Notes: a model not told the origin generated them from the letters alone. A stretch of DNA of 64,000 nt from JBEKTY01 sp049515555 (GCA_049515555.1 JBEKTY010000012.1:14055-78054); one strand, 5' to 3'; counted from the first letter of the stretch, positions 1-9,335 are shown. Numbers and translations: made by a program.

Positions 1-735
1 AAGACCCAGACCAGCGACGAGATGCGGGCGATGGCCGACCACTACGCCAAGGAAGCCCGCAAGATCGTGGAGCCCAAGCCGGAGGACATCTTGAATGCGG
101 CCAGGAATTATTTCGTGGCCCGGCGAATCATGGCCGCCGAGAACTGCCAGGGGATCTCGCTGGACTGCCTGGGGCTGGTCAGCATAGGGCGGATCCCCTG
201 CCCGCCCTGCATCGCCTGGTCGCGATTGCTGGACCAGGGCGAGGTCGGCACGTGCGAAGCCGATACAATGGCCGGCATCTCGCAACTGCTCACGGCCCAA
301 TTGATCGGCCGGCCGGGCTTCATGCAGGATCCCGTGCCGAATACCGTGAGCAATACCTTCATGGGCGCGCATTGCACTTCGCCCACCCGCCTGGCCGGCT
401 TCGATCAGCCGCACGTGCCCTTCGTGCTGCGGAACCACGACGAATCGGGCACGGGCTGCGTGCCGCAGGTCATCTGGCCCGTCGGACAAGAGGTGACCGT
501 GATGAAATTCACCGCCCCGGATACGATCATCCTGGGCACCGGGCGGGTGTTGAACAACGACGCAGACATGCCCGGCTGCGGCGGTTGCCGCACGTCCGTC
601 GAGCTGGCCATGGACAATGTGGCCGATTGCCGCGACATCAAGGGCTTCCACCAGTTGATTATCCTGGGAAAGCACGCCGGACACTTCCGGACCTACGCCC
701 AGTTGGCAGGACTGAAGGTCGTGCCGATCGGGTAA
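1..735 (+). CDS. L-fucose/arabinose isomerase-like protein, C-terminal part (5' end outside window)
   Basis: The reading frame is open from the first base, so the gene starts upstream and about 244 C-terminal residues are visible. The fold resembles the C-terminal part of L-fucose isomerase-like proteins, which interconvert aldoses and ketoses; I recognise this from overall composition (VPNTVSN..GAHCTSP, FVLRNHDESGTG, IILGTGRVL, CGGCRTSVE) and not from a mapped active site. The protein ends GLKVVPIG. A damaged copy of its last 164 bases lies at 1931-2089. The sugar genes at 4.7-11.4 kb fit a role in pentose or deoxysugar metabolism. The exact substrate cannot be read from this fragment. Confidence 0.65.
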   Translation, partial: KTQTSDEMRAMADHYAKEARKIVEPKPEDILNAARNYFVARRIMAAENCQGISLDCLGLVSIGRIPCPPCIAWSRLLDQGEVGTCEADTMAGISQLLTAQLIGRPGFMQDPVPNTVSNTFMGAHCTSPTRLAGFDQPHVPFVLRNHDESGTGCVPQVIWPVGQEVTVMKFTAPDTIILGTGRVLNNDADMPGCGGCRTSVELAMDNVADCRDIKGFHQLIILGKHAGHFRTYAQLAGLKVVPIG

Positions 736-806
736 AGGACCGGCGCCGGGAACTTCCGCAATTACGCGGGCACGCTCCGCGGTAACGTTCACTTTTAGGG
801 TGACGC

Positions 807-1826
807 ATGGGATGCCGCATGAATCGTTCGCCACACGGCTGGCCGGTGCCTTTTGTCATGGCGGTCCTGGCGGCGTTCCCGCTGTGTGCACAAGAGCAGA
901 AGCCGGCGGATTACGCCAAGGACGTGCGCCGGCTAAGCGCGGTCTACCGCTCGACGCGGGCGAAGACCGCGCAGCGGGCGGCGGCCATCAACGGCATGGT
1001 GGCCTTGGGCCCTGACGGCGTCCAGGCCGCCAAGGACCTGATTGAGAAGGAACTGCATCGTGCCGCGGCCATGGCCGGCCCCCTCCCCAAGCCGTCCGGT
1101 CTGGACGACCGCATCAGCGAGTTGCGCAAGGCACTTAAGGACCTCCGCGACGATCCGGCCCTGTCGCACGATCAACTGGAGAAGATCGGCCTGCCGGCAC
1201 TGGACCAGCTAACGATGCTCTACCGGCAGCGATCGGTGCAGAACGCGGCGCGCAGCGTGAAGGTCAGCCGTGCCGCCGCCCAGATCCAGCAGTCGATCGC
1301 GGCGCTTACGCTGCTCGCCGGGCAGTGGAAGGACAACCCTCCGCTGCCGGTCGATGAGTTTATCAAGAAGGCCGAGCAGCAGTTGGGTCAATTCATCACA
1401 CCGGAAGAGGAGGAAGCCAGGAAGGTCTACGAGCAGAACGCCGCGATGGAACCTGATCTCGATCGCAACCTCGTGGTGGGGATGCTGGCCGTCAACGCCA
1501 TACGCGTGATGTGCGGGCTGCGCCCGCTGGTCTATGACCTGAAGCTCTGCGAGGCCGCTCGCGGACATAGCGGCGACATGCAATCACGGAATTTCTTCGC
1601 CCACGAATCCCCTGTGCCCGGCAAGAAAACCCCCTGGGACCGGGCGAAGCTGGCGGGTACTGCGGCTTCGGGCGAGAACATCTACATGGGGTCCAACGTG
1701 TCGATTGAAGCCATCAAGGCGTGGTTCCTCAGCCCCGGGCATCACAAAAACATGCTGAGCGAGAAACAGCGCCGCCAAGGCCTGGGGCGGGAGGGCAAGT
1801 ACTGGACCCAGATGTTCGGCACGTAG
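807..1826 (+). CDS. Secreted CAP (SCP/PR-1) domain protein
   Basis: 339 residues. The N-terminus has a hydrophobic export signal ending near LCAQ. ATG at 807 is used; ATG at 819 is an equally good start and gives a cleaner signal peptide. The middle (residues about 40-220) is charged and helical. The C-terminal ~110 residues are a CAP domain: NAIRVMCGLRPLVYD, then HSGDMQSRNFFAHES, GENIYMG, and AIKAWFLSPGHHKNML, with the histidines and glutamate typical of the family cavity. CAP proteins are extracytoplasmic and their bacterial functions are mostly unknown. No operon partner is evident: the isomerase ends 71 bases upstream. Confidence 0.8.
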   Translation: MGCRMNRSPHGWPVPFVMAVLAAFPLCAQEQKPADYAKDVRRLSAVYRSTRAKTAQRAAAINGMVALGPDGVQAAKDLIEKELHRAAAMAGPLPKPSGLDDRISELRKALKDLRDDPALSHDQLEKIGLPALDQLTMLYRQRSVQNAARSVKVSRAAAQIQQSIAALTLLAGQWKDNPPLPVDEFIKKAEQQLGQFITPEEEEARKVYEQNAAMEPDLDRNLVVGMLAVNAIRVMCGLRPLVYDLKLCEAARGHSGDMQSRNFFAHESPVPGKKTPWDRAKLAGTAASGENIYMGSNVSIEAIKAWFLSPGHHKNMLSEKQRRQGLGREGKYWTQMFGT

Positions 1827-1930
1827 CGGGCGGGAAAAGGCGACCAGCACCAAGTTTGGGTAATGCAAGTACCCTGCCAGGCTTCATGTCTCCCAAGTTC
1901 AACAGACTTGGTGGCTGTCACTTTCTGTAC

Positions 1931-2089
1931 CCGGCGGCGGCGGTTGCCGCACGTCGGTCGAGTTGCCCATGGACAACGTCGCCTATTGCCGCGACATCAA
2001 GCCACCACTTGATTATTCTGGGAAAGCAAGCCGGACAATTCCGGACCTACGCCCAGTTGGCAGGACTGAAGGTCGTGCCGATCGGGTAA
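1931..2089 (+). pseudogene. Duplicated 3' end of the isomerase gene, frameshifted
   Basis: Bases 1931-2089 align with 572-735, the last 164 bases of the isomerase gene, up to and including the TAA stop. By eye about a dozen substitutions and one ~5-nt deletion (near 2001) separate them; the deletion breaks the frame. The last 50 bases are nearly identical. There is no start codon or upstream part, so this is a non-functional fragment. The rest of 1827-2321 holds nothing I can identify. Confidence 0.8.
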
Positions 2090-2321
2090 GGGGAGGGGGA
2101 AGGCGCGGTTTTCAGTGTCCCGGTCCTGGCTGACAACTGCTGCTCCGCCTTCCCCCTTCCGCCTTCCGCCCTCGCCCGATTTTCCGGAGAATTCTTGGGA
2201 GAAAATGGCTTGACAACGCCCACGACCGCAACGAAACTAGAATTTGTCGCGCCAGCGTTGTGGTCTCAAGGCGGCCGTGACAAACGTAGTGCACCCGCTG
2301 CTAGGTATTGGCTCCTGACGA

Positions 2322-4037
2322 ATGGTTAGAAACATGTCGCCGAAGTTCTTTATGCGCCGTTGGTTGAGCGGCTCGATTGCGGGGAACCCGGAAAAACGCT
2401 TCGCCCGCAGGTCGCCAAGCCGTGTGCCCGGCCCGACCGGGCGGGTGCGGGATCGCCGGCTGGGCTTCGAGCCCTTGGAGGGCCGCACGCTGTTGTCGGT
2501 TTCGGGCACGCTCTTCATCAACGGCACGGCCGCCAAGAGCGACAACATTGTCTTGTACAACCCGCCCGGTTCCACGCACGTCGACACGTCGGAAATGATC
2601 TTCGCCACGTTCAAGATCAAGGGGATCGAAAGCAAAGGGGCCGACGTTACATTGGAGCCGGTTTACACCGGCAGCGGCAGGGTGACGATTTCTCCCGACA
2701 GTTTTCCCGATCTGCCCTCGGGTGGCTGCGGGTGTGAGGTGGCCATCACCCCCACCGCGGATAGCTCCTCGGCCAACGATGTCCACATCATCCTGAAGGT
2801 CAAGGGCAAGCAGGTCGCCGAAGACACGATGACCGTCGTCAACGTCGACTTCAAGGATAAAGTTTGTTCTCCGGACACGCCGCAAGAAATGCTCGACGCC
2901 GGCGCCTATCGCATTATGCCCCGCAAGAATACGCCCGTCGAAGTCCACATTACGCCCGACCTGGCCAACAGCCAAGGCCAATCCATCACGCTGCGCGTGA
3001 CCGGTCAGTCGAAGGACAACGGAACGGCGACGGTCGACGGGAAACCGAGCTACGCCATCACCCACGGAACCGACGTTTTCGTCGAGTTGAAGGGGGGCGG
3101 GGGGTCAGGCCAAACGAAACCGGCCGTGGCGCTGGCCTACACCAGCGGCAGCCAGGGACAGATCTCCAACGTAAACCAGATCAGCACGACCCACAACTCC
3201 AACGCAAATAAACTTCAGCTTACCCTCGAGGTGCGGGGAAAGCCGACGAAGGTCCAAAGCTCCGGCTTCAGCGTGGCGGCCATCCCCATCCGCATGTCGT
3301 TGGGAAGGACCGCGCCGCCTCCGGCCGGCAACGTCGGTTTCAACGTGGCGATGATCGTCCAGTCGGACAGCGGAAACCTTGCCGATCTGGCACAGGTCGG
3401 GGTCGGCGAGCTGGTCCAGGACATCACCCCCACCGCGGAGCAAGGCGGGTATCAATTCATATCCAAGGCGAACTCGAACGGCCAATACGCGGGTCCGGCC
3501 TCGACGCACGCCTTCAACGATCAGCACACCACGCCCCTTTCTTCAATCAAGGCGGCGGCGGGCCTCCCCACTTTCCAGAGCAGCGGCCTGCTCGTGACCA
3601 ACCAGCTCTATCAATTCGTCGACGCGCGGACCGGCGTGGCGGGAATCCCCATCGACGGCTCGGGATTCGTCATTACCAAGCAGTACACGGTTACTAATTC
3701 GACCGTTTCGGGCTCGATCCAAAAACAGCCCGCCGCCGTGTCCGTGGGCGCGCTTAGCTCGTCCACCGGCGGCGGGAACACCATCAACGCACCCTTCACC
3801 AACGTCCCGCTTAGCGGGACGGCAAACGGTGCTCAGCCGGCCGGCGTCCCGGCCGACGCGGTGTTTTCCGCCTTGGGCGCCCCGCCGGCTGTCGCTTTGC
3901 AAAGCGACGCGCTGCCGGCTCCGAGCAAGGCATCGAGTGCAAAGCAGGCGCTTGCCGCCGATGCATACTTTGATTTATCGGCAGGAGATGCGGAAGAGCC
4001 GGACCTCTTGACGTTGCCCGACTTGCTGACCGTCTAG
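2322..4037 (+). CDS. LEPR-XLL-type surface protein of unknown function
   Basis: 571 residues. The N-terminus is basic (many Arg up to residue 46) followed by FEPLEGRTLLS (residues 49-59), a version of the LEPR-XLL motif that marks large exported or surface proteins of planctomycetes. The rest is rich in Ser, Thr, Gly and Val with no catalytic motif; it looks like beta-sandwich modules (about residues 60-320) followed by a variable region. The C-terminus ends in an acidic, Leu-rich stretch (DAEEPDLLTLPDLLTV). ATG at 2322 was chosen; ATG at 2334 is possible. It stands alone. Function unknown; likely cell surface or matrix. Confidence 0.75.
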   Translation: MVRNMSPKFFMRRWLSGSIAGNPEKRFARRSPSRVPGPTGRVRDRRLGFEPLEGRTLLSVSGTLFINGTAAKSDNIVLYNPPGSTHVDTSEMIFATFKIKGIESKGADVTLEPVYTGSGRVTISPDSFPDLPSGGCGCEVAITPTADSSSANDVHIILKVKGKQVAEDTMTVVNVDFKDKVCSPDTPQEMLDAGAYRIMPRKNTPVEVHITPDLANSQGQSITLRVTGQSKDNGTATVDGKPSYAITHGTDVFVELKGGGGSGQTKPAVALAYTSGSQGQISNVNQISTTHNSNANKLQLTLEVRGKPTKVQSSGFSVAAIPIRMSLGRTAPPPAGNVGFNVAMIVQSDSGNLADLAQVGVGELVQDITPTAEQGGYQFISKANSNGQYAGPASTHAFNDQHTTPLSSIKAAAGLPTFQSSGLLVTNQLYQFVDARTGVAGIPIDGSGFVITKQYTVTNSTVSGSIQKQPAAVSVGALSSSTGGGNTINAPFTNVPLSGTANGAQPAGVPADAVFSALGAPPAVALQSDALPAPSKASSAKQALAADAYFDLSAGDAEEPDLLTLPDLLTV

Positions 4038-4085
4038 CCCCAAGACAAGCGAAGGACCGGCCGAGAAATACGTTCCGCATTTCCC

Positions 4086-4110
4086 GTATTCCTCTCGCTC
4101 CGCGAGAGGG
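4086..4110. repeat. Dispersed palindrome, single copy
   Basis: An imperfect hairpin (CCTCTCGC-TCC-GCGAGAGG) preceded by GTATT. The same sequence occurs twice, in inverted orientation, at 12889-12975. It lies between two convergent genes, where it could also act as an RNA hairpin. Confidence 0.7.
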
Positions 4111-4165
4111 AGGGCGTCACGCGGAGCGTGATGAGTACGGAAGGCAGTTGTCGGCCCATGCCACG

Positions 4166-4633
4166 CTACTCCTTCAGCGAGATCCGCGCCACCTTGGGGC
4201 GGACCAGGCGTTGGAAATCCTGGTACGCCAGGCGGATCAACTCGGTGTGCGAGCCGGCGTTGAAGGCGATCTGGTCGTCCCGGGACAGGGTTTCCGAGAC
4301 GTACACGTCCATGCCGTACAGGTTCCCGAAGGGCGGCATCCCGCCGATGTCGCAATCCGGGAAGCGGTCTTTGAAGTCCTGCTCGCCGGCCAGCTCGATC
4401 TTCTTCGCGCCGGCCGCCTGACGCAGGTGATCGAGGTTCACCTTGTGCGAGGCGGGCACGACGGCCATGGCCATCTTGCCGTCGGCCTTGACCATTACGG
4501 TCTTCGCCAACTGCTGGCCCGGGATGTGCGCCGAGGCCGCGATCTCCTGGGCCGTGTAGGCCGCCGAGTGCGTCAGGGTTACGTACTTCACGTGCTCGGC
4601 GTCCAGAAACTCTCTCAACTTCTTGACGGGCAT
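4166..4633 (-). CDS. YbaK/ProX-type aminoacyl-tRNA deacylase
   Basis: 155 residues, the usual size of a stand-alone YbaK/ProX/EbsC domain. These enzymes hydrolyse mischarged tRNAs such as Cys-tRNA(Pro) or Ala-tRNA(Pro) in the cytoplasm. Visible motifs are LAKTVMVKADG (residues 42-52, with the conserved Lys), VVPASHKVNLDHL (58-70) and GGMPPFG (97-103, the GXXXP-type loop). ATG at 4633 is chosen because the protein begins with the conserved helix MPVKKLREFLD; the same frame is open further upstream but reads as nonsense. Substrate specificity cannot be told from sequence alone. Confidence 0.85.
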   Translation of the reverse strand: MPVKKLREFLDAEHVKYVTLTHSAAYTAQEIAASAHIPGQQLAKTVMVKADGKMAMAVVPASHKVNLDHLRQAAGAKKIELAGEQDFKDRFPDCDIGGMPPFGNLYGMDVYVSETLSRDDQIAFNAGSHTELIRLAYQDFQRLVRPKVARISLKE

Positions 4634-4752
4634 GATCGATCTCCTTGTCACAGGGCGGCAGGGCCGCCAGCCAATTCGAGCTACCGCTCGGTTGACTTTG
4701 GTCCGCTCCCGTTGGTCGCTCATCTTTGTGAGTAAGTTCACGATCCTTGGCG

Positions 4753-5646
4753 TCAGCAGCGCAGCGCCGCCAGGGCGCCCTTGGTGTAGCCCACGCATTC
4801 GCACAAGCCGGGCAGCGGGTCGTCGCCCTCGGCCTCGTATTCGTAAGAGATCACGCCGCCGTACTTGATCTTGAGCAGGGTGCGGAACAAGGCGGGGAAG
4901 TCGATCACGCCGCGGCCAAGCTGGATGCAGGCGCCCTTGGCCGTGGCTTCGGTCACGTCCTTGAAGTGCATGTCCAGCAGGCGGTCGGCGCACATCTCGA
5001 CCTGCTCGACGAGGTTGACGCCGGCCCGAACGGTGTGCCCGATGTCGATGCACAGTCCCAGCCGCGGGTCGAGGTCCTTGATCTTCTCGTAGGCGCTTTG
5101 GGGCGTGGGGAAGTGCTTGTCGCCCGGGCCGTGGTTGTGAATGGCCACGGCGATGCCGTACTGCTTCACCTTCTCCGAGATCAAGGGCAGCATGGGGGCC
5201 GTGGGGGCCGACACGAGGACCTTCATCCCCGCCGCTTTGCCGTACTCGAACGCATTGGCAATCTCGGCTTCCTTGCCCATGCTGATCACGCCGGCGCCGT
5301 AGAGCGTCAGGCCGGCATGGGCGATCTTCTCGACCACGGCCGCAATCTCATCGAGGGTTGCGTTCAGCGGCAGGTGCATCGACTTGAGGCAGATGTACTG
5401 GACGCCGCTGCGCTTGGTCATGGCCAGCGTCTTGTCCAGCTTGAAGTTGCGGAAGGTGTAGGAGGCGACGCCCAGTTTGAGCGACTTGCCCTGGCCCGGC
5501 GGGGCGGCCGGGGCTTTTTCGGACGAGCCGGCCGCATCAGCCGCGCCGGCCAACCGCGGTGCGGCGCAGGCCAGCGCCGCCGCCCCGCCCCACCGTAGAA
5601 AATGCCGCCGGCTCGGTCCCTGGATCGAATCTCTGGAAGCGCTCAT
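4753..5646 (-). CDS. Tat-exported sugar phosphate isomerase/epimerase-like TIM-barrel protein
   Basis: 297 residues. An N-terminal Tat signal is visible (SRRHFLRWGG, then an Ala-rich hydrophobic stretch). The mature part is an AP endonuclease family 2 TIM barrel: LGVASYTFRNF, VAIHNHGPGDKHFPT, LGLCIDIGHTVRAG and MHFKDV, which hold the His, Asp and Glu residues that normally bind the metal. Family members isomerise or epimerise sugars. Start at 5646 is preferred over 5661 because an AGGAG Shine-Dalgarno sequence sits five bases upstream. The MFS transporter gene lies just upstream on the same strand (gap 78 bases). Confidence 0.85.
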   Translation of the reverse strand: MSASRDSIQGPSRRHFLRWGGAAALACAAPRLAGAADAAGSSEKAPAAPPGQGKSLKLGVASYTFRNFKLDKTLAMTKRSGVQYICLKSMHLPLNATLDEIAAVVEKIAHAGLTLYGAGVISMGKEAEIANAFEYGKAAGMKVLVSAPTAPMLPLISEKVKQYGIAVAIHNHGPGDKHFPTPQSAYEKIKDLDPRLGLCIDIGHTVRAGVNLVEQVEMCADRLLDMHFKDVTEATAKGACIQLGRGVIDFPALFRTLLKIKYGGVISYEYEAEGDDPLPGLCECVGYTKGALAALRC

Positions 5647-5724
5647 GTTGACTCCTCGCATAAGAGAGAATTGTGGTGTTTTGCCGCGTGGTTGTCGTAA
5701 AGAAACATTTTACCAGGCCGCCGG

Positions 5725-7197
5725 CTAGTTGGCGACGACCGGCCGGGTGGCGTCGATCCGCAGCCAGCAGAGGACGCCCACCACGTACATGCCGGCGGCG
5801 ATCATGAAGTTGACCTGGTATCCGCTCCACAGGCCGTCGGCCTTCTGGGCCTGGGTCAATACTTCCACTTTTGCGCCCAGCCGCAGGGCGTGGCCGGCCA
5901 GCGAGTGATCCAGGACCAAACCGAAGACCCAACTGGCCAGCGCGCCGCCCAGGTTGCCGATCATGTTCATCGAGCCGGCGACGACGGCCGAGTAACGCCG
6001 GCCGATGTCCTGGCAGGTGGCCCAGGCCGAGCCCATGGCCAGGTCGGTCGAGAACCCGGCCGCCGAAATGGCCAGGAAGAACCAGAAGGGGTCGTGTTTG
6101 ACCGAACAGAGCACAGAGCAGGCGGTGAAGCAGAGGGCCGTGAGGCTGTGGCTGAGCAGGCCGGGGATCCGTCGGCCCCAGCGGAGACTGCCCGTGCGGC
6201 GGATGACGGCGTCGGAAAGGAATCCGCCGGCCAGGCAGGCCACGGCACCCATCCATAGCGGCCCGCCCTTGTAAAGCGCCCCGCGGAGGCTGGCCAGCGG
6301 CACGTTGAGGCTCTTCTCGAAAAATTTAGGCAGATAGGTGATGTAGAAGTACCAGGCATAGCTTTGGCAGAAGTACATCAGGCACAGCAGCCAGAGGTTG
6401 CGGCTGGCCAGCATGCTTCGCCAGGGCACGGCGGCGTGGCCCGAGCGGGCCTCGACGCGGCCCGTGCGGATGCGGGCCAGCTCGGCGGCGTTGACGCCGC
6501 GTTTTTCCTCCGGCCGATTGCGGAACCACAGCCCAAACCACACGCACCAAGCCACACCCAACAGTCCGAAGACCCAGAAGACCGACCGCCAATGCAATAA
6601 GGGCGGGAGGATCTTGTGCAAGACGGCATGTCCGTCCGGCAGGGTAACGTGATAGCCGATTCCCGCGACCAGGATGGTCCACAGCAGGGGCGTGAGGCCG
6701 CCCATCAACCGGCCGCACATCCAGACGGCGCCCTGGGCGCGGCCCCGCTCGTCGTACGGGAACCAGTTGTGCAGGGCGCGGGTAATGTTGGGAAAGGCGC
6801 CGGCCTCGCCCATGCCCGCCAGGAACTGCACCACAACGAGCGTATAGAAACCGCCCAGCACGCAGCCGCCGATGGAGAGGCCGACCGCACCGGTCAGGGC
6901 CACGAAGATCGACCACCAGATCACGATCCGCAGCAGCACCGCCCGCGGCCCGAAGCGGTCGCCCAACCAGCCGTTGGGGATCTCGAACAGGGCGTATGCC
7001 AAGGCGAAGGCACCGCACACCAGGCCGAAGTCGGCCTCGCCCCGCAGGTGCAGCTCGCCGATGATCGACGAGGCGGCCGAGGCCAGGCACGTGCGGTCCA
7101 GGTACACGATCATCGCCAGCGTACAGCCCAGGGCCAGGACCCCATAGCGGAGCCGGGTGGCGGGCGGCGTCGGAAGCGGGCCCTGGATGGTGCTCAT
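5725..7197 (-). CDS. Major facilitator superfamily transporter, ACS (hexuronate/glucarate) type
   Basis: 490 residues with about 12 hydrophobic segments. The first helix carries YLDRTCLASAA and the loop between helices 2 and 3 carries GDRFGPRAVLLR, the standard MFS motif. Overall it resembles the anion:cation symporter branch that imports hexuronates, glucarate and other organic anions. The start codon overlaps the stop of the GH127 gene by four bases (7194-7197), so the two are translationally coupled. The product probably imports a sugar or sugar acid released outside the inner membrane; the exact substrate is inference. Confidence 0.85.
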   Translation of the reverse strand: MSTIQGPLPTPPATRLRYGVLALGCTLAMIVYLDRTCLASAASSIIGELHLRGEADFGLVCGAFALAYALFEIPNGWLGDRFGPRAVLLRIVIWWSIFVALTGAVGLSIGGCVLGGFYTLVVVQFLAGMGEAGAFPNITRALHNWFPYDERGRAQGAVWMCGRLMGGLTPLLWTILVAGIGYHVTLPDGHAVLHKILPPLLHWRSVFWVFGLLGVAWCVWFGLWFRNRPEEKRGVNAAELARIRTGRVEARSGHAAVPWRSMLASRNLWLLCLMYFCQSYAWYFYITYLPKFFEKSLNVPLASLRGALYKGGPLWMGAVACLAGGFLSDAVIRRTGSLRWGRRIPGLLSHSLTALCFTACSVLCSVKHDPFWFFLAISAAGFSTDLAMGSAWATCQDIGRRYSAVVAGSMNMIGNLGGALASWVFGLVLDHSLAGHALRLGAKVEVLTQAQKADGLWSGYQVNFMIAAGMYVVGVLCWLRIDATRPVVAN

Positions 7198-9026
7198 GGC
7201 GAGGGCGACGCCTTCGAGCGTTGGGCGGCGGGCAGCCAGACGGCGAACTCGGACCCCGTCTGGCCGGCCTCGGCGAAACTGGTGAGCAGCAGCGGCACCT
7301 TCTTCCCGCCCGCCGGGCCGCCTTTGGTCGCCACCGTTACCGCTTCACAGCGAAAAACGTGGGCGGCAAGCCCCTGCGGATCGGCTGCCGGCGTGAGCCC
7401 GACCGTGCCGTCAGCGTTGGCCAGCGGCGACACCCCGCCGGGGCTCAGCCCCGGGTTCAGCCGGGTATCCATGGCCAGCACCAGCGGGCCCCGCTGGACG
7501 GCGACCAGGCCCTTGTTGGTGTCGGTGCCGCGGATTAGCAAGGCCGGCATGGCGAACTCCAGCCGCAGCCGGTCGCCGGGCTGCCACTGGCGCGATATTT
7601 TCAAATACTGACCCGGCTGCGCGTCGGCCGGCAGCGACTGTCCACCCACTGCTGCTGAGTAACCCTTGCACCAGCCCGGCACGCGGCAGCGGAGCTCGAA
7701 GTACACCGGCCGCTCGGGCTGGACGGCCAGCTCGACCGTCCCATCCAGCGGATACCGCGTGTGCTGCGTGATCTTGGTCTTGACGCCGCTTAGGGTAACG
7801 TCAAGCGTCGAGGCCTCGTACAGGTTGACGCACAGGGCGTCGGCCGGCCCCAGGGTATAGATCAGCGTGGTCAGCAGCGCGATGCCCCGCGGACCGCTGG
7901 AGGTGCAGCAGTTCATACCGCCGTCGTAAGGCTTCTTGCCGGCCAGGGGCGTAAAGTAGCACAGTGCCCGGCCGTCGGGCCGCTGCGCGGCCAGCAGGTG
8001 GTTGTAGGCGATGCGCTCGATCGTGTCGGCGTATCTCGCCTCGCCCGTAATGCGGAGCAACTGGGTGGCCAACTGCAGCCACGTCACGTGGGCGCAGTTT
8101 TCCGAAACGGCGCCCACGTTGGGTAGCTGGTGCGGATCCTGAAAATGCTCGCCCAGGCTCGTGCCGCCGGTGATATACATTTGGTTCTCTACAATGTCGT
8201 CGTGGGCGGCCAGGCACGGCCGCAAAAAGGTCTCGTCGCCCGTGCTGCGGTACAGTTCGCACAGGCCGACCAGGTTCGACATCATCTCGTAAGCCTTGCG
8301 GTTGGCCGTCTTGGCGACCGAATGGGTGGCGGTCAGCGTTTTGACGATCTTCGGCCCGTTGGGTTGATCGTAGCTCGCGACGATGTATCGGGCGAAGTCC
8401 AGGTATCGGGGCTCGTGCGCGGCACGGTAGAGCAGTACGACGGGCTCCAGGACGCTGGTGGCCGCCATGCCCACGTGCTCGCCCGAGCGGATAATATCCC
8501 GCTTGCCCGGCCCAAAGGTGGCGATCAACAGATCGCCGACCTTCCGGGCGGTGGCCAGTGCCCGCTGGTCGTGGAAGGTCTCGGCGTAGGCCAGCAGTCC
8601 GATCAGATTGTACTTGTGGCACCAGACGTCCCAGCCGCCCCAGCGGTGCTGGGGGGCGTAGGTGCCCAGGTAGCCGTCGGGGGCCTGGGCGGCCACGAGC
8701 GTGGCGACGGCCTGGTCCATGCGGGCCCGCAGGGCGGGGTCCCGCGTGTACTGCCACATGATCGAAGCCGCATGCAGCCACTTGCCCACGTGCTCGCCGC
8801 TCCAGCCCTCGCTCTCGGTCTTGCTCTGGAAGGGGGCCAGCCGCTCCTGGAGGCTCACGGTCATCAGGCGGTTGCGCCAGTTGGCCTCGACGCGGCGGCC
8901 CAGCCAGCCGTGCAGTTGCACCTGGCCGGGAGCGATGGCGGCCGTCTTGTCGGCCGTTTCGCCGGCCAGCGCCGCACCGATCATCCAGCAACCTAAGATG
9001 CCCGTAATAATCGTTTTGCTTAACAC
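7194..9026 (-). CDS. GH127 beta-L-arabinofuranosidase-like glycoside hydrolase
   Basis: 610 residues. Start is GTG at 9026 because AAGGAG lies seven bases upstream and the protein then begins with a signal peptide (LSKTIITGILGCWMIGAALAG). The body matches the DUF1680/GH127 family: LHGWLGRRVEANWRNRL, GEHVGKWLHA, and the zinc/catalytic region VSENCAHV followed by MNCCTSSGPRG. In the characterised Bifidobacterium enzyme HypBA1 a Glu, a Cys and a Cys-Cys pair hold zinc and form the nucleophile; all are present here. It should remove terminal beta-L-arabinofuranose outside the cytoplasm. It overlaps the MFS gene by four bases. Confidence 0.85.
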   Translation of the reverse strand: MLSKTIITGILGCWMIGAALAGETADKTAAIAPGQVQLHGWLGRRVEANWRNRLMTVSLQERLAPFQSKTESEGWSGEHVGKWLHAASIMWQYTRDPALRARMDQAVATLVAAQAPDGYLGTYAPQHRWGGWDVWCHKYNLIGLLAYAETFHDQRALATARKVGDLLIATFGPGKRDIIRSGEHVGMAATSVLEPVVLLYRAAHEPRYLDFARYIVASYDQPNGPKIVKTLTATHSVAKTANRKAYEMMSNLVGLCELYRSTGDETFLRPCLAAHDDIVENQMYITGGTSLGEHFQDPHQLPNVGAVSENCAHVTWLQLATQLLRITGEARYADTIERIAYNHLLAAQRPDGRALCYFTPLAGKKPYDGGMNCCTSSGPRGIALLTTLIYTLGPADALCVNLYEASTLDVTLSGVKTKITQHTRYPLDGTVELAVQPERPVYFELRCRVPGWCKGYSAAVGGQSLPADAQPGQYLKISRQWQPGDRLRLEFAMPALLIRGTDTNKGLVAVQRGPLVLAMDTRLNPGLSPGGVSPLANADGTVGLTPAADPQGLAAHVFRCEAVTVATKGGPAGGKKVPLLLTSFAEAGQTGSEFAVWLPAAQRSKASPSP

Positions 9027-9331
9027 GGTATTGCTCCTTTGCAAAGTGACACAAGGTAACCGCAACGCCGCGAGACCTCGATCCATGTTTGTGTCTCCGC
9101 CGCTTCACTCTCCGCATCATTAAGCTTGGCTACAAAGGCTGCCGGGTAACGCCGCTTGCGCCAAGCCTCGGCTGCGTTTGCGGCCACGCTGCGCGACGCG
9201 CGTCGAAACTGGTCTGTCAACGAGTAGCGTTCCTGCGGTGGAAACCGCTTGGTCAACTCGAAAATTCGCATCGCCAAGTTCATCGCGTTCTGCCAGACCC
9301 GCAATTCCTTGAACGACCGTATATTCGCCAT
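9020..9331 (-). CDS. Four-helix bundle protein (23S rRNA-IVP family), truncated C-terminus
   Basis: 103 residues. The sequence FKELRVWQNAMNLAMRIFE, FPPQERYSLTDQFRRASRSV, ANAAEAW and NDAESEAAETQTWIE is typical of the small four-helix bundle family first seen in 23S rRNA intervening sequences; its function is unknown. Members are usually ~115-125 residues and end with a longer last helix. Here the last helix stops early (SLCKGAIPC) where the frame overlaps the GH127 ribosome-binding site and start codon by seven bases. It may be functional or decaying. Confidence 0.7.
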   Translation of the reverse strand: MANIRSFKELRVWQNAMNLAMRIFELTKRFPPQERYSLTDQFRRASRSVAANAAEAWRKRRYPAAFVAKLNDAESEAAETQTWIEVSRRCGYLVSLCKGAIPC

Positions 9332-9335
9332 CTCC

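Noticed and set aside
2210..2243. TTGACA and TAGAAT before the LEPR-XLL gene
   Set aside because: The spacer is 22 bases, too long for a normal sigma-70 promoter.
4634..5053. N-terminal extension of the YbaK frame
   Set aside because: It runs antisense-frame through the TIM-barrel gene and reads as Arg-rich nonsense; the family start is at 4633.
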